64,000 nucleotides of DNA, from contig JAFVFL010000028.1 in assembly GCA_017475555.1 (NCBI GenBank), forward strand, positions 22,311-86,310. Direction: 5' to 3'. Shown here piece by piece: positions 44,339-52,600 of this stretch. A program made the position numbers and the translations under genes. The notes under the pieces are model-generated. The model saw nothing but the letters and a program-made list of their open reading frames with translations. It made no database searches and had not been told where the DNA came from. Origin of the DNA: Ruminococcus sp. (GTDB lineage: Bacteria; Bacillota; Clostridia; Oscillospirales; Ruminococcaceae). The number at the start of each line of letters is the position of its first letter. Position 1 is the first letter of the stretch.

Positions 44339-44386
44339 TATGCCATAGTGCCGCTGGTGAGATATCAGGGTGCTATGGCATATTTT
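44339..44386 (+). terminator. Terminator of ilvE
   Basis: TATGCCATAG/CTATGGCATA arms, large loop, then TTTTATTTT. Confidence 0.75.
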
Positions 44387-44396
44387 ATTTTCCCGG

Positions 44397-44433
44397 AAAA
44401 ATGCCCCGAAGCGGATAATGACTGCTCCGGGGC
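44397..44433 (-). terminator. Terminator of spoVT
   Basis: Minus strand GCCCCG/CGGGGC arms with a large loop followed by ATTTTT. Confidence 0.65.
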
Positions 44434-44450
44434 TCTGTTTATCCCTTGAT

Positions 44451-44993
44451 TCAGCCCTCTATCTGCCGTGCAAGAAACTGAGCAGATGCGTTGATAAGGC
44501 TCTTTTGCAGCTCTCCGGCGTGAGGACACTTCTCTGACGACAGGAACACGACCGCTCCGGATACATCTCCGGCGGTGATTATCGGGACTGCCGCAATTGC
44601 TGTGCGGTCGCTGCCCTCCGCTGCATGGAAATGGCTCTCATGCCCGGCGTCAAGGTAGAAATGTCCGCGCTCCTCCATAAGCTCCTCAAGCTCCGGCGAT
44701 ACCCTGCGTTCATTCAGCTCCCTGCGGGGCACTCCCGAGACCGCTGTAACATGATCTTTATCCGTTATCACCACCGGACAGCCTGCCGTGCGGTACATCA
44801 CCTCAGCCATGTGCGAGGCGTTCTCGCTCATCTCACCTATTGCTGAATACTTCTTGAAAATGACCTCGCCCTCGCTGTTTGTGTATATTTCAAGAGGGTC
44901 GCCCTCACGGATACGCATAGTACGGCGTATTTCCTTAGGGATGACGACTCGTCCGAGGTCATCTATCCGTCTGACAATGCCTGTTGCTTTCAT
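44451..44993 (-). CDS. spoVT: Stage V sporulation regulator SpoVT (AbrB family)
   Basis: The 180-aa protein has an N-terminal swapped-hairpin AbrB DNA-binding domain (MKATGIVRRIDDLGRVVIPKE) and a C-terminal GAF-like domain (about 60-178). In Bacillus it tunes sigma-G-dependent genes in the forespore. GGGAGG precedes the ATG at 10 bases. A sigma-G-like promoter is seen upstream, in keeping with sigG in the same window. Confidence 0.95.
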   Translation of the reverse strand: MKATGIVRRIDDLGRVVIPKEIRRTMRIREGDPLEIYTNSEGEVIFKKYSAIGEMSENASHMAEVMYRTAGCPVVITDKDHVTAVSGVPRRELNERRVSPELEELMEERGHFYLDAGHESHFHAAEGSDRTAIAAVPIITAGDVSGAVVFLSSEKCPHAGELQKSLINASAQFLARQIEG

Positions 44994-45032
44994 AAAAAAA
45001 AACCTCCCAAAATCTAATTGACTTTGTGAGGG

Positions 45033-45061
45033 TAGTATTTCCGGAAATTTTATGTTTATGC
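45033..45061 (-). promoter_or_regulatory. Candidate sigma-G promoter of spoVT
   Basis: Minus strand GCATA, 17 bases, AATACTA: close to the sigma-F/G pattern (G-C/A-A-T-A and C-A-T-n-C/T-T-A). No sigma-A-type match of similar quality is seen. Confidence 0.5.
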
Positions 45062-45103
45062 TGTATCGGGTGCGGATAAATTTTTAAACAGAATTATGAA
45101 TAA

Positions 45104-45130
45104 AACGGCGTTTCGCCGTCTTTTTTTTTT
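45104..45130 (+). terminator. Hairpin with T10 tract in the spoVT / array 3 gap
   Basis: ACGGCG/CGCCGT stem, then C and ten T on the plus strand. No plus-strand gene precedes it; on the minus strand the stem is followed by TTTTATT and could back up the array terminator. Confidence 0.6.
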
Positions 45131-45149
45131 GCCCAATAAACGTATAGGA

Positions 45150-45179
45150 AAAAAGCAGTCCGTTTCGGACTGCTTTTTT
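45150..45179 (-). terminator. Bidirectional hairpin closing CRISPR array 3
   Basis: AAAAAGCAGTCCG/CGGACTGCTTTTTT stem with A/T tracts on both sides, abutting the truncated last repeat. Confidence 0.88.
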
Positions 45180-45456
45180 GTCCCCGTAGGGGTGTGACCT
45201 GAGGATGACGAGGATAAAGTGCCTACACCTAAGTTTCCGTCCCCGTAGGGGTGTGGGGTGTGACCTGCTGTTCGATGTCGCAGCTTGAAGCTCTGTTTCC
45301 GTCCCCGTAGGGGTGTGGGGTGTGACTTCGAATACTCGACCCTAAAGACACAACTAACAGTTTCCGTCCCCGTAGGGGTGTGGGGTGTGACAACAAACGC
45401 AGAGAACTACAGAGGCTTTATCGGGTTTCCGTCCCCGTAGGGGTGCGAGGTGTGAC
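45174..45456 (-). CRISPR. CRISPR array 3: five repeats, four 30-34-nt spacers, no cas
   Basis: Full 32-nt repeats lie at 45425-45456, 45360-45391, 45295-45326 and 45233-45264. The three inner copies are identical; the promoter-side copy differs at two bases (GCGAGG for GTGGGG). A shortened copy at 45174-45198 lacks 7 inner bases and has TTTTTTG in place of GTTTCCG. In transcript sense the repeat begins GTCACACC and ends CCCCTACGGGGACGGAAAC. Spacers (33, 33, 30 and 34 nt) are unrelated to one another. No cas gene lies in the window. Confidence 0.88.
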
Positions 45457-45605
45457 CGCAAGATTTGGTGCAGTGGACTGTGCAGCACTCATCATATTGT
45501 TCACCCATAGAAAAATACGCCACCATATTAACATATCGTTAACATATCGTTAACAGGCAGTTAATAGAAACGCCGACTTTCGTGGTGCGGATCCCTCATA
45601 AATAT
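45457..45605 (-). promoter_or_regulatory. Leader of CRISPR array 3
   Basis: AT-rich stretch between promoter and first repeat. It contains two tandem copies of the 11-mer GTTAACGATAT (minus strand) and a third partial GTTAATATG: direct repeats that could bind an adaptation factor. No gene is seen. Confidence 0.6.
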
Positions 45606-45634
45606 AGTATACACCATATCCGGCGGAATGTCAA
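45606..45634 (-). promoter_or_regulatory. Promoter of CRISPR array 3
   Basis: Minus strand TTGACA, 17 bases, TATACT, 150 bases before the first repeat. Confidence 0.87.
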
Positions 45635-45780
45635 GTGTTTCCGGGAAGTTTTAAAAAATTTTAAAGGGAGTTTAAAGGGCAGCTCTAAAAACCCCCTTGC
45701 TTAAATTTCTATCATATATTATACCACAGCCCTCAGTGTAACGCAGGTATTTATCGTTCTCAGCCAATGGTTACAGGCTG

Positions 45781-45813
45781 AAAAAACGCCCGGCGATCCG
45801 CACAGAGCCCGGC
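45781..45813 (-). terminator. Terminator of the pilus operon
   Basis: Minus strand GCCGGGC and GCCGGGC can pair with one G-G mismatch, followed by GTTTTTT, just beyond the signal peptidase stop. Confidence 0.55.
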
Positions 45814-45814
45814 A

Positions 45815-46351
45815 CTAAAAATCCCTGTGCCTTATCAGGATCAGAGCTTTACCTTTTATATTTTCTGCACTGACAGCTCCATACAGACGGCTGTCGTTTA
45901 CATCTGTGCGGTCGTCGCAGAGAAGAAAATACTCTCCTTCCTGGAGAGTGAGGGGGAACGTGACGCCTGCACCCTCTACCAATACTGTACTGCCGTGTGC
46001 GTATGGCTCCTCCCTGAAATAACCGTTGACGGTAAGCCCGTCTGCGGTGATATCAACGGTATCACGCTGCACAGCAATGACCCGTCCCAGATGCAAGGTG
46101 CCGCTGCCGTCCGCATAAACGATCGTATCCCCGGAGGATATCTCCTCTGAGAGCCTGTAGTAGATGATGATATCCTTGTTGTGGAAGGCGGGGGACATAC
46201 CCTCGCCGTGCTGTACATATATTCCGAGTATCAGCATGAATGCGGCGGCTATGGTTATCGCTATCCACCCAAGCTTCAGCACAAGGGCGATGATATCCCT
46301 CATAAGCCCGCTCTTTTTCTTCTTTTTGTCATGCACCGTGCTTTTGTCCAT
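45815..46351 (-). CDS. SipW-like signal peptidase I, lysine position altered
   Basis: The 178-aa protein has a basic N-terminus, one transmembrane helix (about 22-46), and the S26 Ser motif EGMSPAF (Ser53). The box where bacterial enzymes have the general-base Lys reads HLGRVIAV, with Gly89 in the Lys place and His87 and Arg90 nearby; SipW/ER-type enzymes use His instead, so it may follow that mechanism. The final NDSRLYG box is present. Its start overlaps the end of the sortase gene by 23 bases. It probably processes the pilus or surface proteins of this operon. Confidence 0.82.
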   Translation of the reverse strand: MDKSTVHDKKKKKSGLMRDIIALVLKLGWIAITIAAAFMLILGIYVQHGEGMSPAFHNKDIIIYYRLSEEISSGDTIVYADGSGTLHLGRVIAVQRDTVDITADGLTVNGYFREEPYAHGSTVLVEGAGVTFPLTLQEGEYFLLCDDRTDVNDSRLYGAVSAENIKGKALILIRHRDF

Positions 46352-47237
46352 TACTTTTTCTCCTTATCCGTACATATATCACCGTCAAAGCCAGCCACAC
46401 AAGTGCCGCAGCAATAAGCTCTCCGGCACCGAATCCGCTTTGGAGCTTGTCCGCAAGCCTGATAAGACCGCCGTCAGGCACTGCACCATCGTTCTTTACA
46501 AACGGTGAACCGCCCGGACGGATATGTGCTGCAAGCAGTGTACGCTCGTCTGTCTGCCCCGATGAGCAGGTGCTCATTAGCAGTATTGGTGCGTCTGTAT
46601 CCATGTCCTCCGCACTGCACTCTGAAAGCGAGAGTATCCGCTCTGTCCAGTCCCCTACAGCCTCGGCATTCAGAGGTATCCGGTACACCGTCGGGTCATG
46701 TCCGTTTGCAGTGAAGCAGGAAAAAATTTCGAGCCTGTAATACTCTCCGCCGCAGTAGAGCGTACCGCTCCGGTGAGAGTCGAAATATTCCTTGTTTTCA
46801 AACTCCTTCAGCCCTCCGAACATCACGCCGCCGGTCATGTTGTGACCGTATATGACCGAAAGCGGGTCAGTGAAGCCGGCTGAGCAGCGATAGTCCAGAA
46901 ATATCGCCCCCGAAAGCGAAAATTCGCCGAATACGTTCTTATTAATATACTCCTCATTGCTGCTGCCCTGTACTATGGGATAGTCTATCCCTGTGCCGTC
47001 TATCATTATCCACCCGACAACGTCGCCGTTAAGCTCCAGAAGCTCATCAAACGTCACCGTGTCGTCCGCAGTCGGCTTGTACGTGGAATACCGCACGCTG
47101 TCTGCCTCTGCGATGATACGGTATGATTCAAGCTCCGTATACAGTGCAAGTGCAAGTATCAGGACAGCTGCGGCAAGTGCTGCTGTTGTTATGATCTCGC
47201 CTGCGGCTCTTATTATTATCCTCGCTGTTTTTTCCAT
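46329..47237 (-). CDS. Class B sortase
   Basis: ATG 47237 (302 aa) follows GGAGAGAAG; codons further upstream lack a site. One N-terminal transmembrane helix (about 14-33), then a class B sortase fold: YGHNM (His132), STCSSG (Cys224) and TDERTLL (Arg232), and an added C-terminal helix (GELIAAALVWLALTVIYV). It should transfer proteins with a sorting motif to the wall or to one another. The two upstream genes encode candidate substrates. Confidence 0.9.
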   Translation of the reverse strand: MEKTARIIIRAAGEIITTAALAAAVLILALALYTELESYRIIAEADSVRYSTYKPTADDTVTFDELLELNGDVVGWIMIDGTGIDYPIVQGSSNEEYINKNVFGEFSLSGAIFLDYRCSAGFTDPLSVIYGHNMTGGVMFGGLKEFENKEYFDSHRSGTLYCGGEYYRLEIFSCFTANGHDPTVYRIPLNAEAVGDWTERILSLSECSAEDMDTDAPILLMSTCSSGQTDERTLLAAHIRPGGSPFVKNDGAVPDGGLIRLADKLQSGFGAGELIAAALVWLALTVIYVRIRRKSNGQKHGA

Positions 47238-47354
47238 GCTCTTCTCTCCGATAACACATAAAGAGTACATTTTCATGTACTCTTCATGCCTGTGTGTCAA
47301 AAAATTTTTTCCGGATGTCGGGGACACCCGTTATTTGTCATTAAAATATGCCCT

Positions 47355-47960
47355 TTATTCCTTTTCTCTCTTTCTTAAAGCAATGCACACCGCCGCAAAG
47401 GTCATGCCAGCCGCCGTATATTTTGCTATGTCCGATATATCACCGGTTTTGGGTGAATCGGTGATGATCGCCGCTGACACAGTTGTATGCGTTTGCACCG
47501 TATCCGCCGCTGTGCTTGTTACAGGCTCGCTGTCGGGAAAAACAGTGAACACAAGCTCACATTTCTCTCCGTCCGGGAGCATTGCTGAAACGACAGGCTC
47601 TGCTTCCGGCTGTGCTGTTACACAAAGAGTTATCCTTCCGGGCGAGACAGTGCCGCCTTTACATTCAGCTGTAAGCGTATAGCTCCATGTACCCTCCTCA
47701 GGCTTCTGCGGCAGGACAAGACAGTCACTGTCCGAAAGCGTGAAGGTGTATCCCTCTTGTGAGCCCTCAGGCATGGGAGCGTCAGCAGTGTCAGCCGTGA
47801 GAGTGCAGATGACCTCTGCGTTTGCCCCGTCCTCCGCCGATATCTGCACTAACGGCAGCGACAAGCTCCCGCTGCCGTTTTCCTCAGCTGATGCTGTGTG
47901 CAGTGGCGTCAGGAGCATGAACAGTGCTGCGGCACAGGTGAGCAGAGTTCTCCTCATCAT
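47355..47960 (-). CDS. Small sortase-anchored surface protein (minor pilin candidate)
   Basis: The 201-aa product has a signal peptide (ending TASAEE), a beta-rich Thr/Glu domain and a sorting signal SPKTGD followed by a hydrophobic stretch and RKREKE. Size and place between backbone pilin and sortase suggest a minor or anchoring pilin. No known domain is recognised. A start one codon later (second Met) is possible. Confidence 0.75.
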   Translation of the reverse strand: MMRRTLLTCAAALFMLLTPLHTASAEENGSGSLSLPLVQISAEDGANAEVICTLTADTADAPMPEGSQEGYTFTLSDSDCLVLPQKPEEGTWSYTLTAECKGGTVSPGRITLCVTAQPEAEPVVSAMLPDGEKCELVFTVFPDSEPVTSTAADTVQTHTTVSAAIITDSPKTGDISDIAKYTAAGMTFAAVCIALRKREKE

Positions 47961-47982
47961 ACCGCCTGCTCCTATCTTCCTG

Positions 47983-49629
47983 TCAGTCCTCAGACCGGCG
48001 AAGCCTGCGGTTTATCGCAAATCCGCCTGCTGCTGCGGCAAGAACGAAAGCGATTATCATTATCATCTCGTGGCTTACCTTTACACCGGTGGGAGGTGTG
48101 ATGCTGTAGGTGTTGGTTATCTCAGCGGAATTGCCGCCGTCAACTATCGTCTCGCTTACGGTCAGGCTCTCTGCATACTTACCGTTAACTAATTCGCTTT
48201 TATCTCCATAGGTGAGTACAGCGGACGGTGTATAATACTCCTCGCCCTCCTCGGTGAGAGAGTAGGTCGTGCCTTCAGGAATGTTGGTGAAACTGAGCTC
48301 ATCACCGTTTCCAAGTGTGAATTCATACGGTGTTCCGTAAACAAGCTCATTCTCGGCATTATTTACCGTTACCTTGACATTCTGATCGTTGGTTACCGCA
48401 GGTGCAGTGAATATGATCGAGAATTTGAACTTTTTCTGCTGGTTAAGGGGATTTTCGCTTTCGCCCTCGACTTTCTTGCTTACAGTAAGTGTATCGGTGG
48501 GAGCGTAGCTGTTTTCAAAGCTGAGCTCAGACTTCTCGTCACCTTTCTTCACAATGAATTTATCCAGAACAAGATTGCCGTCCTTGTCCTCTTCGATCTC
48601 AAGCAGCAGTCTGTATTCGGTATCGTCATACTTCATGCCGGGTGTGTTGCCCTTGACCTCAGTCACCTTGAATTCGTAAACGCCGCCGATCTCAAAATCT
48701 GCATTTCCGAGCGACACGCTGCCGCTCTTTGTGACAGTTACTGACTCAATAGCCGGGGCTTTTGTCACCTTTGCACCGGATTCATCAGGTGTCACGCCCA
48801 CATAGTCCAGCTTGAACGTGAAGTCCTCGTCCAGCTCCGTATTCGCATTCAGCGTTTTGGTGATCTTGACCTTCGAGAGATCGACCGTCTTATTGCCCGT
48901 TGCTGTGTCCTTTGTCCAGAGTGCATAGAGCGTCAGGTCTTGTGTGATCGCTGGTGTAAAGTCAAACTTATCCGTACCGTTTGCTGACCAGCCCGCAAAT
49001 GTGTAGCCGTCACGCTCGGGGTCTGCCGGCTTTTCTGCCGTTTTTCCGGATTCAACGCTCTGCTCGCCTACCTTTGTGCCGTTGCTGACGAAGGTGACGT
49101 TACAATACTCAGTAGCAGAGTTTTCACGGTAGGTCACAGTAACGGTCTTACCCTCGATATCAAATGCAGACATCGTTGAACCGGCGTCGTATATTTCTTC
49201 AAAATAATAGCTGAATGTGTAATCCTTGTCTAATTCAAAGTCGCTCAGCAGAGAATATGTAAAGGTAAGGACACCCTTCCCCTCTGCACCTGCGTCGCTG
49301 CAAACAAAAGTGTTATTGTCTGTTGGCTTGATATCTGTGCTATAGAATTTGGAAAAATAGCTGCTGAAATCGCTCAGAGCAGTGTCCCAGCTGTTTGTAA
49401 CTATTACACCGCCAACTGATGAACCCTTTGTTGCGTCGAAGGAGACGGTTATAGTTCCGTCAGCTGCATTTCTTGAAGCGGTGAGATCGAGCTGCTCAGA
49501 GACGGGCGAAACAGTTACGTCCACCTCTCCGCTTACTGCGGCATTTGCTGTAAGGGCAGTACCCACAATGGCAACAGCACCAAGCATTGCAGCAGAGATA
49601 CCAGATAATATCTTATTTATCCTTTTCAT
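47983..49629 (-). CDS. Sortase-dependent pilin with isopeptide-type domains and an InlB repeat
   Basis: The 548-aa product has a signal peptide (ending TANAAV), an N-terminal cohesin-like beta domain (about 30-170), one InlB B/Listeria-Bacteroides repeat (about 175-240, DGYTFAGWSANG), and two FctA/Spy0128-type pilin domains (about 250-375 and 380-515). These end in LSFENSY and AEITNTY, where an Asn normally completes an isopeptide bond with an earlier Lys. The C-terminus has TPPTGV, a hydrophobic helix and RRLRRSED: a sorting signal. Probably the shaft pilin. Confidence 0.87.
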   Translation of the reverse strand: MKRINKILSGISAAMLGAVAIVGTALTANAAVSGEVDVTVSPVSEQLDLTASRNAADGTITVSFDATKGSSVGGVIVTNSWDTALSDFSSYFSKFYSTDIKPTDNNTFVCSDAGAEGKGVLTFTYSLLSDFELDKDYTFSYYFEEIYDAGSTMSAFDIEGKTVTVTYRENSATEYCNVTFVSNGTKVGEQSVESGKTAEKPADPERDGYTFAGWSANGTDKFDFTPAITQDLTLYALWTKDTATGNKTVDLSKVKITKTLNANTELDEDFTFKLDYVGVTPDESGAKVTKAPAIESVTVTKSGSVSLGNADFEIGGVYEFKVTEVKGNTPGMKYDDTEYRLLLEIEEDKDGNLVLDKFIVKKGDEKSELSFENSYAPTDTLTVSKKVEGESENPLNQQKKFKFSIIFTAPAVTNDQNVKVTVNNAENELVYGTPYEFTLGNGDELSFTNIPEGTTYSLTEEGEEYYTPSAVLTYGDKSELVNGKYAESLTVSETIVDGGNSAEITNTYSITPPTGVKVSHEMIMIIAFVLAAAAGGFAINRRLRRSED

Positions 49630-49695
49630 TTACTTGATTTTCCTTTCTTTCTTTTATACACGCTCTGCCGCAGTTAGGCAGCAGAGCACATATAT

Positions 49696-52600
49696 TTACT
49701 TTTCAATATCCCATTTGGTCGTATCCTTTTCAGCCTTTACCTTGTTTATGAGGGTAGCGTCACGGAGCTTTATAGAGTCGTCTCCGTCTGCGTCACCAAT
49801 AAAGGCTGCGATGTCAGAGAGTGAAGCCTTATCGGCTTTTACCTTATTTATAAGGGTAGCATCACGAAGCTGCACAGCACCGTTGAGGTCTGCATCTCCC
49901 TTGAATCCCTCAACGAGATATATATCAGAATCCGTGAGCGTTACCGTGAATGTGTAGGAGCCGTTTCCGTTATCGGTGCAGTAGAGCCTTGTGTAGGTAT
50001 CGTCCTCATTATCAATACCGAAAGCGACCGCCTGCGAGGCTTCTACAGTGAACGAAACGTCACCTGTATCGTAATAATCACCGGATTTAATGCCGTTTAC
50101 CTTAGCTATGCCATTTGTATAGTCGTCGATGAATATGCGGTACATCAGCTTTTCCGAGTAGACTGCGGTGTATACTGCATTTCCGGTAACGGGATTTACG
50201 GTAGGATCCCACCCTTTGAAGGTGTAGACGTGCTTTATGTCGTTTTCGTCGATCACATCATCACGTACAGGGTCTTCCGGCGGAGTTGGTTCCGAGCCAT
50301 ATTCAAGCACCTCACTCTTTAATTCTTTTTTGTCATAATCCTCGAATTTTACTGTATAGCTGTTAGTGCCTTCGGTGTAGCCTGCCTTGTAGTCCTGGTC
50401 ACCCGTCACAGCCGTAACAGAAGGAGTCCAGCCTGCGAATACGTAATTATGCTCTGCGTCACCCGCTTTGGTCGGAGCTATGCCGCTGTAGACCGGGGTA
50501 TCGCCATATTCAACACTCTGAGTTTCGAGAACAGTTGTGCCGTCCTCGTCGAGGAAGCGTATGGTGTACTTTTTAACGGTCGGCGTATACCTTGCGGTAT
50601 ACACTGCATTTCCGGTGACTTCTGTGACCTCCGGGCTCCAGCCAGCAAATTCATATGTGTACTGTGCTGTAGCTGCCTTTTGGGGAGTGCTGCCGTCATA
50701 GGACGGAATAACGCCTTGTGCAAGGTTTTCATCAGTTTCAAGAACAGTACCGTCATCATTCTTCCAAACTACGGTATATCTCGGCTTCTCCGTCCAGTGT
50801 GCTTTCAGAGTTGTATCGCCGTAGATCGTGATCGTTTTGCCGGCAGTATACTCAGCCGCATTGTCGTCACCTTCCTCATACCAGTAGTCGAAGGTGTAGC
50901 CGTCCTTAGTGGGAACAGCGTCGGGGATAGTGAATGTCGCAGAAGCCGAACCGCTTACAGTCTGTGTGAGGGCGGCGGGAGCTTTTTCGCCTCCGTCCGC
51001 ATCAAAGCTCAGCTTAAAGGTGCTGTGCTTTTTAAGCGTGATAACAGGCTTCTCTGCATATGCAGATTCAGCCGTATTATCTCCGTACTGATAGCTGAGG
51101 CTCGCACCCTGATTGGTGAAGAAGACAGATGTGAGCGAAGAAGCACTGTTTGCTGCCTCTCTTGCTGCCGCAGAGGGCTTTACAGGTATCATGACAGCAA
51201 GCTCCTTGCCGTCAGCGACGGTAACGGGTGATGTGAACTTAACAGTCACCTTCCGCACGGAGCTGTCATATGCAGCGGTGAACGAGCTGACGGGTGTGCC
51301 GTCGTTCGTGACTGTTATGCCATAATTGCTGCCCGTTCCTGAAAGCTCAGCATACTCACTGAGAACGTCATATATTTCCGTTACCTGTGTGCTGAGTGTG
51401 GTTTCTGTCTCCACAGTCTCGGTTATATTCTGGGTTTCCTTGATCTTAGCGAAGATGCTGCTCCAGTTGCCGCCGCCTGCACCGTATACATACGTTGCAG
51501 AGTTGTCGGCTGTGCCGGGGGTGACTGTAGCCTGATTGAACACGCCGAACATTGAATTGTTCACTGCACTTGCCGCCGGATACTGACTTGATACATAGCG
51601 GGTGAATGCCGGTATGCTTGCTGTCCTGTTATCTGTTGTAAGCTCAGTCGATGAAGCTGTACCTACCTCTGTTGTGTCGATTTTTACGGAATATATCTTT
51701 GTTCCTGCCGCCTTTGCAGTCTTTGCATTGTTGATAGAATTGGTGTAATCATCGGCATCAAAGTCCGAAATTATGACCATAGCCTTGTTGTTGGATTTAT
51801 CAGACCAGCCGTTTCCGTTCAGCAGTGAAGTTGCCGCAGCAATTCCGGTCGCCATATTCGTTCCGGCATCTTTTACTCCTGCGAAGCTAAGACCTGAGAT
51901 AGTGCTTTTATCATACACCTTGCTCGTGCCTGCATTCTCATTGAAGACGACAACACCGACCTGTGAACTGTCGGGAAGACCCTGAACAAGTGATTTTATA
52001 GCACTGTTAAGTGCGGATTCCTTGCCGACGATCGAACCGGATATGTCGATGACGATAACAAGGTTCGTTCCCTTGTCAACAGTCTCGCCGGGAGTTGTGA
52101 CGGTGGACGAGGTCTTTGTTGTAACGTCCTTTCCGACAACGTTGAGCTTGATCGTGTAATCGTCATCTGAACCGCTTATGGACTTGACATGATCAGGAAC
52201 AGCGACAGTCGTGGTCGTTGTCGTTACAGGCTCGGTGGTGGTGGTAGTACCTGGTTCAACGGTTATTCTGAACTCCTCGCTGTTTGAGGTAAGATTGTTA
52301 GTGTAATATCTATACGTCTGATACGCCGAGCCCGAAGCAGCCTTACCAACAACTGTTATCGTATTTCCGTTTTCATCTGAATCATCAGTATACAGCTGCT
52401 CATCATCATTCCATTCTGAGGTAATCCATACTCTGTATCTGTTGCTGCTGTAGCTGCTGACAAGCTTTATGGTTTCTCCGACCTTGATAGTGATGTTCTG
52501 AACTCCGCCATTGCCGTTGTAGGTTTTAACTGCCGCAGTTGTCGTTACAGTCGTTCCCGCCGAACCTCCTCCGGCACTCGCTGTTGTTGTCACAGGCTCA

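Noticed and set aside
10602..45456. Repeats as REP/BIME elements or IS200-type sites instead of CRISPR
   Set aside because: Regular 62-69-base spacing, a promoter per cassette, a fixed polarity and the type III-like tag fit CRISPR better. Not fully excluded for the two-repeat locus.
44994..45820. cas or toxin-antitoxin gene near array 3
   Set aside because: No reading frame of suitable length or motif exists between spoVT and the signal peptidase gene.
46329..46351. Frameshift or fusion of sortase and signal peptidase
   Set aside because: The 23-base overlap is in different frames, and both proteins are complete with normal ends.
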